This document shows, in pieces, positions 8,796 to 21,600 of a stretch of DNA of 64,000 bases. The notes under the pieces are model-generated. The model was given only the letters and a program-made list of their open reading frames with translations. It had not been told where the DNA came from and did not search any database. The stretch spans positions 62,001-126,000 of the forward strand of contig JAKCPI010014841.1 in the NCBI GenBank assembly GCA_023213315.1, written 5' to 3'. The stretch's first letter is position 1, and each line of letters starts with the position of its first letter. The position numbers were made by a program, and so were the translations under genes. The stretch is from Euborellia annulipes. Lineage: Eukaryota > Arthropoda > Insecta > Dermaptera > Anisolabididae.

Positions 8796-8910
8796 GCGAA
8801 GAAAATTCGTATAATTAATTACTAAATCAAACAGCCGAAAAAGATAGGGATGTCGCTTTTTTTCGACTGTTTGATTTAGTAAATATTAATTATATGAATT
8901 TTCTTCACAA
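8796..8910. repeat. Near-perfect palindrome (foldback)
   Basis: Left arm AATTACTAAATCAAACAGCC and right arm GACTGTTTGATTTAGTAAAT pair across a T-rich centre near 8853, with outer arms AGAAAATTC and GAATTTTCT extending the hairpin. A third copy of the arm is at 8525-8550, next to the tRNA-like sequence. Probably ends of a foldback DNA element. Confidence 0.6.
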
Positions 8911-10018
8911 GCCTAACAATTTCTTATTTACAGTACAGTAATTAATGTTAAAATCAAAAGGAAGCCCAGAGCAAATCACAGTATCTCAGGTCTATTTGTG
9001 AAATTGGTGAATTCATCAGCCCTAAGCTAGTCCCTTATTCAGGCACTTTTGTTTGATATTCAACCCTTGTTTTATTGCAACATCCTCATTATAGGAGATG
9101 ATTAATCACATATTCATTAGGAAATAAATATTTACCTTTATAATGAAATAAATATTAAATCCATAGAAATTGAATGACATAATAATGTTTAATTGAATTT
9201 CCATAATATACAAATATATGATATCTCTATTCCCATTCATATTAAGGTCACTCTACTTAAGCTTGTTATGTTCATATTCAAATTTAACGAAATTATTTGA
9301 ATGCAGATAAAATAAACAGACTTGACTTCAAATTACTAGCATATTGTCATCCTAAATATTTTATCAATAAACATTTAATTTAGAAACGCAATTCAAAAAC
9401 GATATTTTTAATAAAATAATTTAATTTTATGAGTTTTGATTTAAATTCATTTAGGCCCTACATTTTTTTTTTTTGCCTTTAAACTTTCTAGAATAATTTT
9501 TAACATTTTTTTTTTTAACAATTCCATTTAAGAGAAAACTTAAGTACAATTATTTCTTAATTTTTTAGGTTGATTAACAATTCCCCAAGACCAATAAATT
9601 AAAACTTTTCTTATCTAGAGCAAGGAAGCTTGCTCCATTACACGGGAGAGGGAGCCGTTCGTTCCTTTCTTTAAGTTTTTCCCCTATCTTCTAAGTTTTC
9701 TTTAAAAGCAGGAGGAAGATGAAAAATATTTATCAAACTTATTTTCAGTTATAAAACATACTTTTTATTATAATTTTTAACTCGATAAAGAATTTCTTTT
9801 AAAAATATTTTGGTAAATTGAAGATAATAATAAAATATCCCTTATGAATTCATATAAAAAATAATATAATTTTACTTGATTAAGTTCCAAAAATATTTCA
9901 TCTTTAAATAATGAAGTCTTTTGAACTTTAATTATCCAAGTATGCAAATATTATTTTATTTTTTTTTTACTATTTAACACTACCCAAGAATTTATTTATA
10001 TTCCATTCATATCTTTAT
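8911..10018. other. AT-rich, gene-free stretch
   Basis: No exon, RNA gene or transposon end could be supported; only A/T runs. Confidence 0.4.
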
Positions 10019-10031
10019 AAGACGGAATTTG

Positions 10032-10279
10032 CCCCCGTGTTTGGCGTAGTAGGTAGCGTGCCTACCTCCTATACCAAACGTCGCGGGTTCGGACCCAGGC
10101 AGTCCGATGATTTTATTTAAGCCATTTGGATACCAGATGGCTTAAATAGAAATGCCTGAAGCCCAAATTGATATATTAATTACAACGGTTATCGTCAAAG
10201 TCATATGGCCTAAGTTGCCGAAAAGACTGTGTGAATGTGTGTGAATGAGAAAAAAGTGTGAATGTTTAAAAAAAAAAAA
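10032..10279 (+). mobile_element. SINE1, full length with TSD
   Basis: A box (TTGGCGTAGTAGGTAGCGTG), B box (GGGTTCGGACCC), palindrome GCCATTTGGATACCAGATGGC-like, shared tail motif at 10207-10227, GTGTGAATG tail and poly(A). TSD GACGGAATTTG at 10021-10031 and 10280-10290. Confidence 0.9.
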
Positions 10280-10290
10280 GACGGAATTTG

Positions 10291-10894
10291 TTGTATTATA
10301 GTTTGGAGATATAAATAAATCAATATAAATTATTTCTAAAATAGAAAATCTTCATTTTAAAATTAGAAATTGTTTCTAAAAGCATCCTTCATTTTAAAAA
10401 TATATTTCTATTTTTGTAATTGAAAAAAAAAAAAAAATCATATTTAAGGGTGTGGTAAATCAAAAGATCGAGTCTTTCAGAGGAACGAAACGTTTTATAA
10501 ATAACAACCTACAAGTTGTAATTAGCCTGATTTTCTTCTCATTTTCGCTATAGGCCTACGACTTAAAAAAAAAAAGGAGAATATAAAATATCCTGACATT
10601 TACAAATGGAAGACAAGTATCTCATTACATCACATTACTCACTAGTGGATTTTTCTATAAATTGTTTTAGAGCTTCTCTAGAACACACATGAGAGAATTG
10701 ACATCTGCGCATACAAGGTCTAGATGTCCATATTACTCGTCTTGGTTGAATTCTTTTGTCAAGCAACTAGTCAATTTTGCCTCGCTTTACTAAGCCCCAG
10801 CTTTTTAAAGACCATAGAATATAAAATTTCATCGGTTATGTACCAAAACTCCAGTAGGAGATTAAAAAAATAATATTTTCTGCAAAGTAAGTAT
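10291..10894. other. AT-rich stretch with a Penelope-end relic
   Basis: Around 10473-10500 CAGAGGAACGAAACGTTTTA resembles the 3' half of the hammerhead repeats but lacks the core. Nothing else supported. Confidence 0.35.
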
Positions 10895-11545
10895 AAAAAA
10901 TCTGGTGTGACTGGCGCACAGCACACAACTTTCTCTTACCTTCGGTAATCGAAAGTTGTGTTCTGTGCTTGTCTCACCAGATTTTTTGTGTCGACATGTA
11001 TTTAGTTTCCGACAGTACGGTACATTCAATTTTCAAAATGTAAAATTTATATGTGAAAATATTTATATTTTGTTACCATGACAACCATTTCTCCTATCCT
11101 TTCTATGGAGTACAAGAATAAAGTGGTCTTCAGAAGATTTCAATGACAAAATGAGAATATACATTTTTAAAAAAATCTAAAAAATAATTGATTTTTGAAT
11201 TTAAAAAAAATCGTTGGAGTGAATTTTGAGAAAATCGAAAAAAAAACTGAAAAACTACATCAGTAAAGTACTAGTACTCTTGAGTCGATTTTAAAAGCTT
11301 AATTTCACCCCCCTAGGGGGGGTTCCTAACTTAAATATAAAATTTCAACCTCCTAGCTCCATTCCTTCATGCTTTAAATTGAACCCAAACAGACAGACAG
11401 ACCATGTCGCGAAAACCACTTTTTTGGATTCAGGGGACCTCAAAACGTATATATTTATCAAAATCTCGACATCGAATTTTTGACATGAATCCAATACTTT
11501 CTCTCTCTATAAATTAACATATATAGAGGTAAGAGAAAGTAAAAA
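10895..11545 (+). mobile_element. Family A two-hairpin element, full copy
   Basis: Begins with a hairpin of about 95 nt (arms AAAAAATCTGGTGTGACTGG and its complement, loop around CTTACCTTCGGTAATC). It continues through GTCGACATGTATTTAGTTTC, TTGTTACCATGACAACC, a GACAGACAGACC simple region and TCGACATCGAATTTTTGACA, and ends in an AT-rich hairpin ACTTTCTCTCTAT...GGTAAGAGAAAGT. No ORF and no clear TSD. More than fifteen full or partial copies occur in the window. The outer end motif GGTAAGAGAAAGT is complementary to the loop-side motif ACTTTCTCTTACC of the first hairpin. Class unknown. Confidence 0.8.
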
Positions 11546-12205
11546 TAAATTTACAAAAACTTCTTTCTTTGATAGAGTAAAAATCTAATTACGTTTAAGT
11601 GGCACTAGATGGATTAGCGAGCGGCTTGCTTCCTTTTTGTCTCAGATTCAAAGATCAAGTTTCTCTAGGTTCATATTTTCTGGCCTTTGTTCTCATTGTA
11701 ATGGGTTCGCTTCGAATTCAACCCGAAAGGGTGACCCTTAAAGTTGGCAGGCCATTGTGAGGGATGATGCTCTAATGGACACCAGAGACTGGACGCTCAG
11801 AATATTATTGAGGTGCGAAATTCCAAACACCGTATTAAAGAGAAACGATGAGGCTGTAATGTAGGCCTACAATTTAAATTTCAGAACAATAACATTTTTA
11901 ATAAAGTTCATGAAGTCCTATATGATATCATCCTTCTTATAAATCAGAGTTATCTTTTTTCAAGCTCTGTGTCAACCTGCCGTGAAATTACCGGCAATAC
12001 AGAGCACATTTCACCAAATTTTTACAAGTTTTATTTATTTGAAAATTAAGTTATCTTTACTTAATTTGTTTAGGGCCTGGTATGGAAGGCTCTGAATAAA
12101 CATCAGCCAGAATAATAAAAGAAAAATAAATAAAAACTTGCTTCTCTCATCTTTTATAATAAATCTTCACAAAAGAAAACATTTAAAAAATTTTCCACTT
12201 TTACT
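11546..12205. other. Gene-free stretch between family A copies
   Basis: Slightly more balanced composition at 11620-11830, but no frame with splice support seen. Confidence 0.35.
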
Positions 12206-13175
12206 TTTTACTTTCTCTTACCTATGTATATATGTAATATATATATAGAGAGAAAGTATTGGATTCATGTCAAAAATTCGATGTCGAGATTTTGTTGGAT
12301 CTTCATGTTTTGAGGTCCCCTGAATCCAAAAAAGTGGTTTTCGCGACATGGTCTGTCTGTGTGTGGGTGGGTGTGATTGTGGGTGGGTGGGTGTGTGTGT
12401 GGGTGTGTGTTCAAATTTAAGCATGAAGGTTTTGAGCTATGAGGCTGAAATTTTATATTTAAGTTAAACACCCCCCGGGACCGGAAAAATAAGCTTTTAA
12501 TCAAAATCGGCCAACGATTACTAGTATTATACTGATGTACTTTTTCAGTTTTTTTCGATTTTCTCAAAATTCTCTCCAACGATTTTTTTTTTAATTCAAA
12601 AATCAATTATTTTTTAGATGCTCTTTAAAATGTATATTCTCATTTTGCAATCTTTTGAAGACCACTTTACTCTTGTGTTTCATAGGGAAGATAGGAGAAA
12701 TGGTTGCCATGGTAACAAAATATAAATATTTTCCCATACTTTTTTTTTTTTTTTTAAAACATTCACACTTTTTCTCATTCACACTCACACTCACACACAC
12801 ATTCACACTGTCTTTTCGGCAACTCAGGCCATTTAAGACTAGACGATAACCGTTATTGATAAATATACATATAGGGGTCCAGGCATTCTTATTTAAGCCA
12901 TTTGGTATCCAATTGGCTTAAATAAAATCATCGGACTGCCTGGGGTCCGAACCCGCAACGTTTGGTATACGAGGTTAGCACGCTAACCTCTACGCCATGC
13001 CCCGAGGGCTTTCCCATACTTATAAATTTTACATCTGAATTCATATGTTCCATACTGTCGGGAACTAAATATATGTCGACACAAAAAATCTGGTGTGACA
13101 AGCACAGTACACAACTTTCGATTACCGAAGGTAAGAGAAAGTTGTGTGCTGTGCGCCAGTCACACCAGATTTTTT
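12206..13175 (-). mobile_element. Family A full copy split by a SINE
   Basis: Reverse-oriented full element: AT-rich end hairpin at 12206-12260, GACAGACAGACC region at about 12345-12410, TTGCCATGGTAAC at about 12700, and the long hairpin at 13083-13175. A SINE1 copy interrupts it at 12741-13009 with a clean TSD. Confidence 0.85.
12741..13009 (-). mobile_element. SINE1 inserted in family A, 11-bp TSD
   Basis: Full-length SINE1 in reverse orientation with A and B boxes, palindrome, shared tail motif (complement at 12810-12830) and poly(A). TTTCCCATACT is duplicated at 12730-12740 and 13010-13020. The uninterrupted family A sequence elsewhere confirms the empty site, so this is a retroposition event younger than the host element. 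Confidence 0.92.
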
Positions 13176-14155
13176 CTTTTTATATTTAATTTACAAGCAA
13201 AATTTTAATTCAAGAAATTCTAAATAAAAAGCATAATAAAATCACTTCCTAAAGTTTTTCTTAAATTTTTGAATACGAAGCCTTAGATAAGAAAATTACT
13301 CTGCTAAGTAACGATAATTTGGCACATATGCTTGAAAAGAGTTATAAATTCAACGATGAACTATTTATAACTCTACTCTTTCGCGCAAGTTATTTTTGTA
13401 ATAATTATATGCAATTATTCGTGGGTAACTTTTGCGTACAAAACTAAGAGTTCAACACTCTACTGAATTTGAAGGAGTATTAATGAAAATATTTTTTTTT
13501 TTTTTTTAAGATTAAAAAAAATCTATTCCAGATATTTTTATTTAAAAACCACACAAACCTGACCTATTTTTGTCCACCTGCTTGACTATTTTTCACTGTC
13601 ATTCTAAAAAGGACACCCAAACAAAACTGAATTTAACATTAAATTTTATTATAAATAATCTATTCAAGTTAATTTTGTTTAAGCAGCTTATATTAAATTT
13701 TTTTCTAATATATATTAATATATAAATAAAGCATTTGATTTGACAGGAACTTGATTAATGATTGCATATCTAGTGGATAATTTTATTTAGATATATCAGA
13801 TAATAGTTAATTCATGAGCAAATTAATACTCGATCGTTTAATAATTATTTCATTAGCATGCAAAATCACTTGGGTTGGAATATCCAAACCAAAGTGGTAT
13901 TCCCGTCCCTTCTCTAAAATGAAACCACATTAAAAATTCTAATAAACCATTTGCTTTTGCTTTCATCAGCAGAAAAGCAGAATGATTTATTTAAAATAGA
14001 ATTATTACATAAAAGTAAAATTGAAATAAACTTTAAAAGTACACTATCTATTTGCATCTATTTTAATGAATTTTTTTTTGTGGCTTAAATAAGACATTTA
14101 ATAAAATATTTTGTTGTATTTAGTTCTAATTGTTAAATAATAATGAAAGGACACA
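13176..14155. other. AT-rich, gene-free stretch
   Basis: No supported gene or repeat boundary. Confidence 0.35.
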
Positions 14156-14158
14156 TTA

Positions 14159-14542
14159 CACTGGTCGACAAAAATGAACTTTTTTCTTTCACAAGAATAA
14201 CGATAAGAGATTCTAGAAGTATTTTTCATGCTGAATTCAAATATTACTTCAGTTTTGCCCCATCAGGCACAGTTTCAGAGATATAGAGAAAAATAAATTT
14301 TAATAGAAAATGTGCAGAAAAACCACTCTTATTTTACATTTTCAAGATATTTTTAAGGCGGCACCCCTTAAAAATATGCAGATAGTTATAATACATATAA
14401 ATTTCAAGGTTCAGCCCAACCGGAGGTCATTTAGACCTCAAAAGGCTAAAAGTTTAGAAAAATCGAATTTTTCAAGTTTTTTTTTGCTTTGAACACCCCT
14501 AATGCAATTTTTACCTTTAAAAGAAAACCTTGTCGACCAGTG
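14159..14542. mobile_element. MITE with CACTGGTCGACAA termini
   Basis: Inverted termini CACTGGTCGACAA and TTGTCGACCAGTG, flanked by TTA (14156-14158 and 14543-14545). A 3-bp TTA or 2-bp TA duplication leaves either a Harbinger-like or a Tc1/mariner-like origin open. No transposase. Confidence 0.75.
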
Positions 14543-16100
14543 TTATTTGCAATTGCTTATTATTAATATATTCCGATTTGCATTCATATCTCCAATAGTG
14601 AAGAAAAACGAAATACGTTGATATTATTTATTGTCTTTATTCAGAAGCACTTTTGTTGTAGACTATCGAAAATTTATATAAGTGATCTGTGTGATTCAAA
14701 AGGGTAAAGTTATTTGTTTGTGTACCCATGTATTATTTATTATTATTTTAAATTCCTACCAGGATTCCCTTTTATTTACTTTCGTGCATGCAGAACCCAC
14801 CACAAACTTACAGGCCTCTACGTACTGAATCTAAATAGCCTCAGATGCCGATAAATTAAATGAAAGAAAACCTTTCAAAAAAATAATCCTTTCCTAAGAT
14901 TCCTTCCAAAAGATGACATACTCTAACTTCTCGAAGATCTCAATATGACAGTATTTATAATTCATAAAATTTACATGAATATTAAATAGGAATATAGTCT
15001 ACTATTTTATTATTCGACTATTATTTTAAGAAAAGAAAATATTATAGGTCTACTATCAAGATAATAAGATACGTGTTATTGTCTATTAGACTATAAAATT
15101 ATTTATTGTTTGTATCTCACATAAGTTTGATTGCTAACTCGAAAATGGCATTCACTCTAGCGAGAAAATCAAGAGGGAAACCACAGCTGAAAATACATTT
15201 CTCTAAGATATGAAATTGTTAGAATGTAAGCGATGTAGGCCTAACTGACACCACGGAGAGAGAATTATAACTCATTGCATATGAAAACATTTGAATTTAG
15301 ATAATCATAAAATTCAATTAAATTTGATTCAGAACACAAATAATTTAGGAAGAATTAAATCTACATTGTTTTTAAAGACTTTTCGGCATTTAGACCCTGT
15401 CTTATTAATTTAATTGAATATTGAAATATTGATCTTATTTCATTTCTTATAGTTTAATAATAATAAATAAAAAGATAAACATGGAATAAAAAAGTTTTTA
15501 AACAATATACTAAAGTTTTAAAGAGTATTTATTATTAATTTTGTGTTGATGGCTTTTGGCTCACCTCCAAACACGGTATATGATATTAAGTTGTTGAATA
15601 TTTTATAGAAAGAAAAGCCATCAACTTTTATACTTATCGAAGTGGTTACCAACTCATTTATTTATTTGTTTAATTTGCCCTCTCAGCTGCTGAGACCATT
15701 CATGTTTTACTTGAATTGTATCTATGGCACCCGCAGAACGTTCACACGATGGTTCCTAGGTTCGATGTTTCGCCATGACAGTGCTCAACATCAACTTATT
15801 TCAGATATGGAGCTTTGGGGACAATAGTGAGGCATTGACTACAAGAAGAGAAAAATATTTGACTCTTCTGTTTGCTACAAGTTGCTATTTTAAATAAATT
15901 ACATTTTGAAAGAAAGAAGAAAAAAATCACTTTTGAATCTTGATAAGAGGTAAAGTTGAATTAGATTCATGGTATATTTGGATTTATATTTTTTTTAAAT
16001 CCTAATAATTATTTTTATAGATTTTATTAATTATTTAAAATTATATTAGAGTGAGGTGGAGAGCTGAGTAGATGATAAAATTGTTTAAATTTTAATTCTG
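14543..16100. other. AT-rich stretch with SINE and Penelope relics
   Basis: A shared SINE tail motif (TAAATAGCCTCAGATGCCGA) lies at 14832-14851. GTGAGGTGGAGAGCTGAGTA near 16052-16071 matches the left edge of the insertion at 1568. An open frame at 15642-15827 has no splice support. Confidence 0.4.
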
Positions 16101-16559
16101 AAGACTATGAATTATTTAAATCATTCGGATACCAAAAGGTATGTCTGGGTCCAAATATAATAAGCCTATAGACTATATCTGTCATCTCAGTGAATAAGTG
16201 GTTAAGTCAATTTTTGTCCAAAATGAGTTAAGTGACCTAGGAGAAGTAGGGAGGTACTTTCTTTGTTGTATACAAGTGGACCAGTCAGGGAGGGACAGAC
16301 TTTAAACATAGTTATTAAGGTGTGCGTTTTGGAAGTTAATCCAAACCTTCAGTTTTGTAAACTTTAAAAGTTGTGTTCTGAAAATTAAACAAAATTGACT
16401 TAACTGGGATGACAGATATTATAGCTCTATAATATTGAGTATCATTAAAGTCTAACGTAAGAAAAAATTTGAAAAAAAAATTAGATTCTAAAAAAAAAGT
16501 TTGTTTTAAAACCTCAAACCATCAGTTAGTGAAAGGAGGATTATTTTAAAATTTACAAA

Positions 16560-17000
16560 GTGAATACAAATGGAATGTTTTCGATGGATGACACTTGCTG
16601 ACACTTGGTTGTGTATATTCTAGTTAGATTACAATTGACCCCTCGGAATGTACGGCGTGTAAATAGTGAAAAGTGCGGAGGCGGCCGACGCACCTTCAGG
16701 GGGACGTCCGTTGGCCGCCTTGCTAAGTTTAGCACGAGCCGACCAACAACTAAAAGTGGTGTTCGCTATCCGACGAGCTATTTTCTAACACACGAGAAAA
16801 AGGGACAACGCCGAACCACCAAGGCTGGAGACCACCAGTCAGACCCTTCAGCCAAATGCCTTGATTTCTTCCATCACAATCAGTAAACACCAAAGTTCTT
16901 TGCTCCCATTTCAAAACAACAGCCAGACTCTTTTCTAGACTCACAGTCACTCATTTCCCTCTGTGTCTACTCACATGTTACTTTTGGAAATTGCTAAAAT
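16560..17000. promoter_or_regulatory. GC-rich, CpG-containing single-copy island
   Basis: Composition departs abruptly from the flanks, and no copy of this sequence is seen elsewhere in the window. It holds a candidate minus-strand exon and overlapping open frames on both strands. It may be an exon with adjacent regulatory DNA. Confidence 0.35.
16694..16784 (-). CDS. Candidate 91-nt internal exon in GC-rich island
   Basis: Minus strand: acceptor CTTTTTCTCGTGTGTTAG ends at 16785, and a strong donor follows the last exon base (CTGAAG|GTGCGT, exon end 16694). One frame is open through all 30 codons (KIARRIANTTFSCWSARAKL, then SKAANGRPPE plus one base); another frame has an early stop. It lies in a non-repetitive GC-rich, CpG-containing island (about 16560-17000) in otherwise AT-rich DNA. 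It could be a coding or a 5' UTR exon of a minus-strand gene; the candidate minus-strand promoter at 39733 is a possible source. Product unknown. Confidence 0.35.
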
Positions 17001-17290
17001 CTCTAACAGCCGATTGGAACCTAACCTCAGATATATTATTAGGGCGCTCTACTGGTTATATCCAGTTTTATTCAGACTTTTTTTTTAGCGGTGATAAATA
17101 ACTACATAACTAAATTATTTTCTTTATGGAGATAGATTATAAGACATTTCAAAATTGGTTAAGAAAGGCTTCACTGAATGAAATTTATGAGATAAACCAA
17201 TATTTTTCTTGATTCAAATTCGGAGGATTAATTTAATTATTTTTTAATTAATAATTTTACTTTTTAAAAACAAAGCTGATATCTTTTCAG

Positions 17291-17675
17291 GTCTATTCTC
17301 TAAGCAAAATCGTTAACTTTGAACATCTGTAAACAACATTAATTCATTTTAACACTTCCTTGCCTCAAATAGTTATTCTGTAAACAAAAACTTTAAAGCC
17401 AAAGCGTTAACATTTAGTAAATAGTGTTAAAAATTCATGTCATGTCTAGGGGGGTGCCTTTAATATTTTAAAGTCGTATTTAAAATAAAAATGGCGTCCT
17501 TAACCTAGAAAGTAAGGTTATGCTTTTGAAATATTTGAAATAAAAGCAACATGTTAACGTCGCTGTTAAAACTTTGTTTAGAGAATAGCATTTTTTAACG
17601 CTGATTGTTTGTACATTACTTTTTAACACCCATTTGTTGATTTAGAATTTTAACGTCTGTTTTTAGAGAATAGAC
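17291..17675. mobile_element. MITE with GTCTATTCTCTAA termini
   Basis: Perfect 13-bp inverted ends GTCTATTCTCTAA (17291-17303) and TTAGAGAATAGAC (17663-17675). Internal repeats of TTAACG and TTTAGAGAATAGC (near 17577) echo the ends. No clear TSD and no ORF. Confidence 0.6.
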
Positions 17676-18391
17676 TTGATTGTGTTTAAAAATCAAAATT
17701 TTATTCGTCCATCCTCAATCCTTATAGGCTTATAAACTAATAGGGCACAAAGTTGTCATTGTTGTTGCGGCACGAATTTGTGCACATGTATATTTTTTTT
17801 ATAAAAACAGGAGAGTGTTAATGTTTCGTGAGAGTCTATAAGATATCACATGAATAGCTAATATTAATATGCGTAAATTGGTTTAGTTACTGGAAGTTAG
17901 GCAACACAAATGACTACTTCGCTAGTAGATTTTTCTAATAATTACCTCCAGAACTCTTATAGGAGACTATACATGAGTAATTGTTAAATTAAGAAATGAG
18001 TATTCACTTTAGAGGTAGTTAATCGAAAAATTAATTTGTTATTTGAGTTGCCTTTCTTCCAACAAAAAAACTCGACCTTAAACTTTAAATACTCCTTAGA
18101 AGGTCATTAGTCAAAAGGTCATTCACTCTGATTTTTTTGTAAATCGTCTCTTCTTTTAAAAATGTTATTGCCAATAACTCTTTTTTTAAGAATGTTTAAA
18201 TAAGAAATTATGAATGAAATTTTCCTGAAATTTATTTAAAAATAACACTTGATCTTTTGTTTAAACGATAAAATTGAGTAAAAATGTGAAGGCGGAAGCT
18301 CAAATTTAGCGATTTTAATAGGGTATATAAAAAATTTATTAAAAAACTATTTTAATTTGAATGAAGCCGACCCCACAGCGTAGCACAAAGA
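17676..18391. other. AT-rich, gene-free stretch
   Basis: 17885-17960 loosely resembles 10615-10690 (CTAGTAGATTTTTCTATAA-type segment), so it is probably an old repeat. No gene. Confidence 0.35.
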
Positions 18392-18399
18392 CAAAGAAG

Positions 18400-18670
18400 C
18401 ACTGGCATCATTTCAACTTTTTCTAGGGGGGGGGGGGGCAAATTTTTTTTTGGGGCAAACATTTTTTTTTTCTTAAAATTTTCTTCCAATTAGGTACTAA
18501 AATTTAGATATTTGATTCAATTAATTGTTTAATTTTGTACAGTTTGTATACTAGTAGATATATTTTAAAATATTTTATTTAGAATATAAAATTTTATAAA
18601 AATCAGAGCCCTTGGGGGGAGCAAATCAGGGGGCCTTGGGGGCCCCTCCCCCTCTCGAATGACGGCACTG
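18400..18670. mobile_element. hAT-type MITE (CAGTGGCGTCATTT family), copy 2
   Basis: Same family as 7164-7422, with the internal sequence TTGTTTAATTTTGTACAG shared. Termini are slightly diverged (CACTGGCATCATTT and AATGACGGCACTG), with a perfect 8-bp TSD CAAAGAAG at 18392-18399 and 18671-18678. Confidence 0.88.
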
Positions 18671-18678
18671 CAAAGAAG

Positions 18679-21600
18679 TGAAAACAATAATATAAATTAT
18701 TTATAATGGGATAAAAGTTTTTGTTCTTTATTGGAATATTTTGATATCAACAGGCAGAAAACTCAATTTCATTCAAGAACAACTTTTAAAAAAGATCTTT
18801 TGAGCTAAACTTAATTTTTCTATTATAATTTTTTTTTTTTTTCCTTTCTGGTTAATTTATTTTATCAACTGATGATGATGATAATTATAAATAATTTTTT
18901 GATGACTAATCATAAATAAATGTGTTAAATGAAAGAGACATCAAGAGTGGTTGGTTAATGAATTATGGAATCTAGCGAACAATAGAGAGAGAAGTCATTT
19001 TTAAAACCTCCATTTGACTTGACAAATGAATGTTTCATAATAAATTAAAATTCAACTGAATATATATTATTTATATATAAATATAAATTTTCAACTTGAC
19101 TTATGAATGAATTTTGGATGAAGAAGTGACAAGATTTAAATAGAATATCGAGGGAAAAAAAATGAGCAACTTTAATTAAAATAAACTAAATATAAGTGGA
19201 ATTTGACTTGTTACCTAATTATAAATAAGAAAATCCTACAGCAATTAAACAATTCATTCTCTTTGTTTTTTAAAATATTTTATAATAATGTTTTTTAAGA
19301 TTTTTCATTCGTACCTCCTTTTTACTGTGTTTGATGTGTCGACCCCAAAACAAAAGAAAGCAAATTAGTACTGATTCTCGTTTACTCATAGAGCCACCTC
19401 AAACCTAACCTCAAAGATACAAAAACATATCAGACTCCCTTTGTGTCATAAAAATACATCTTTTCGCAAACACAAGGACACTTGAGAACCTGCGTCTCAA
19501 TCTTTCAATCAGATCTGACAGCATCTCCTTATGAATCGTTCATGGAACAAACCAACGAGAATATACTTCATTTTTATTTAGATGCATTTGTGTGTAAGTG
19601 TGGAGGGTTGGAGGGGGTTCGTGTTACTAGACTATGAAATATTGTATTTACCCTTCGGGGCAGTGAAGGTCATCCGAAGCTCCTTGCAGTTCTCGAATTC
19701 ACTTAAAAAATTCCAAATGCACAGGAGAAACACGAATCTGAAAAAAAGAACATCATTTAGAATCTCTCTGTTATTAAACGTTATCAATAGAATTTGGAAA
19801 GAAAATTTCTATTTATATCGAATGAAAAAATATTTAGGTTGATATTTTAAGTAAAAAATTTGGACAAAAAAAATAAATGTTTTAATAAAGTGTTAAATTA
19901 AAATGTAAAAAATATATTATAAATTAAAATTTGATGAATAAAGCAAAAAATATTTAAAAAGTAATGAGTCTTATTTCTAGTAACTTGTATTTATTTGGCC
20001 TTACTGAAAAGGAGGGCAAAAATCTCTGAGCTACAAGTTCATTTCTAACAATAAGTGATAGACTCTATAATTTTTAAAGTCGATGAACTTAATCGTTTGG
20101 GCTTACAAATATAAAAGTTATACTCTCTATTTACTATTAAGTCAAGGGGATATTAAAATATTTAATTCGATAAAGTGTGAAAAACGCAAAAAAATTTTTG
20201 GGAGGGCGAAACACAGAAATAGCCTCTTGTTCTATGGATCAGAGGTTAGCTTCATATGCTGAGCAAAATTTTCTAAGGATATTAAATACTCTGTTTTTGT
20301 TTTAATTAAATTGCCGCCTCCCTAGGGGTTGATTAATTATGGATTTTTAAAAATTTGACAGATAATTTTTAATTTTATTTTTTTCGGGGCTGTGACTCAA
20401 AAATATATTTTTATTAAGTAAACGAGTAAATAATAAAAAAGAACATAGAAAACCTCTATTAAATAATAATACTCGTTAGCGTCCGTCTTTTTTTTTTTGA
20501 CAGATGAATGCTCCCGATCGCTTACGCTGCCATACCTAAATGGAATAAGCATTTCTAAGCGAAAGTTATGACGTAATTAAGACGTCATTACTTAATTTGG
20601 TGAGTGTTTATAGCAGGAACAAATTGAACGGCTTCAGAAAACACCAAATAGAACGCAGAACGCACCCATATACACATATTTCCTAATGCCCGCCAGATGT
20701 CAGCGACAAATTCTGGAAAATGGCGGAAGTTTTTGCCATGTTGCCAAGCTTTAGTTTGCTCAAATTTGATTTAAGTTAATGTAGCCTACTGTTTAAATGT
20801 GATCATGAATATTAAGTTCATTAAAATAGATATTATCATAAACAGTTGATTATTTAAAAGGTTTTGCAAGTACTCTTTTATGAATTAGGCGGCTAACATT
20901 TAAAATAATAAACCAAGTATTAATGTACATGGAGAGATGAAATTCGCCTCAAGTGTCGTTAAAGTTTAGAAGAAACGCGAATTTTTTGCAGGAGCCTAGC
21001 TTAAAAGCGCCTGCCCCACACTACGCCATGTTCCAAATGAGGGATGAAATTTTTAACACTGAAGATGCTTCCTCTATTACTGCCCCCCCCCCCCACTCTA
21101 CTGAAGCTTCTTTGACTTTGCATGAAATATAATATAAAGGAAACTTTTCTGAATGAGTTAACAAATAGACTCGAATCCCGGCTGCTGTATCAGTTTAGAT
21201 AGCCAATGGACTGCCACCTTCGGGCTAGAGCTTCCGAGAGTGGGGGAGGGTGGGGGTGGGACGGAATCCTATACTAATAGTTAATTGTCAACGATCCAAA
21301 TTATTTCAAATAGAAAGTATATAAATATTCCCTCCCCCGTTCCTATTTAATTCAATTGATTGACATCCAATGCAATATTGATTTGAGAAGTAATTAAAAA
21401 AGACAACAACATAAACACTATGGACTAATAGAAGTGTTATATTTTAAAAAAGATCCTTATTTATATGCTGAGATTATTTAATGTTAACTTAGTTATTAAG
21501 AGAAAATGTGATGGCGGTATTAATTCTATTTTTAATTTTAGTCAAGGTTATAGTGAAAAATAGAATGATTAGCGTTTGTTTTAATTAAATATTTATTTTT

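Noticed and set aside
12265..12606. 113-codon minus-strand frame
   Set aside because: Lies wholly in a family A copy; the His/Pro/Thr repeats come from its GT-rich simple region, and other copies do not preserve the frame.
19582..19842. 86-codon plus-strand frame
   Set aside because: No splice sites or coding-like composition in its second half; a chance frame.
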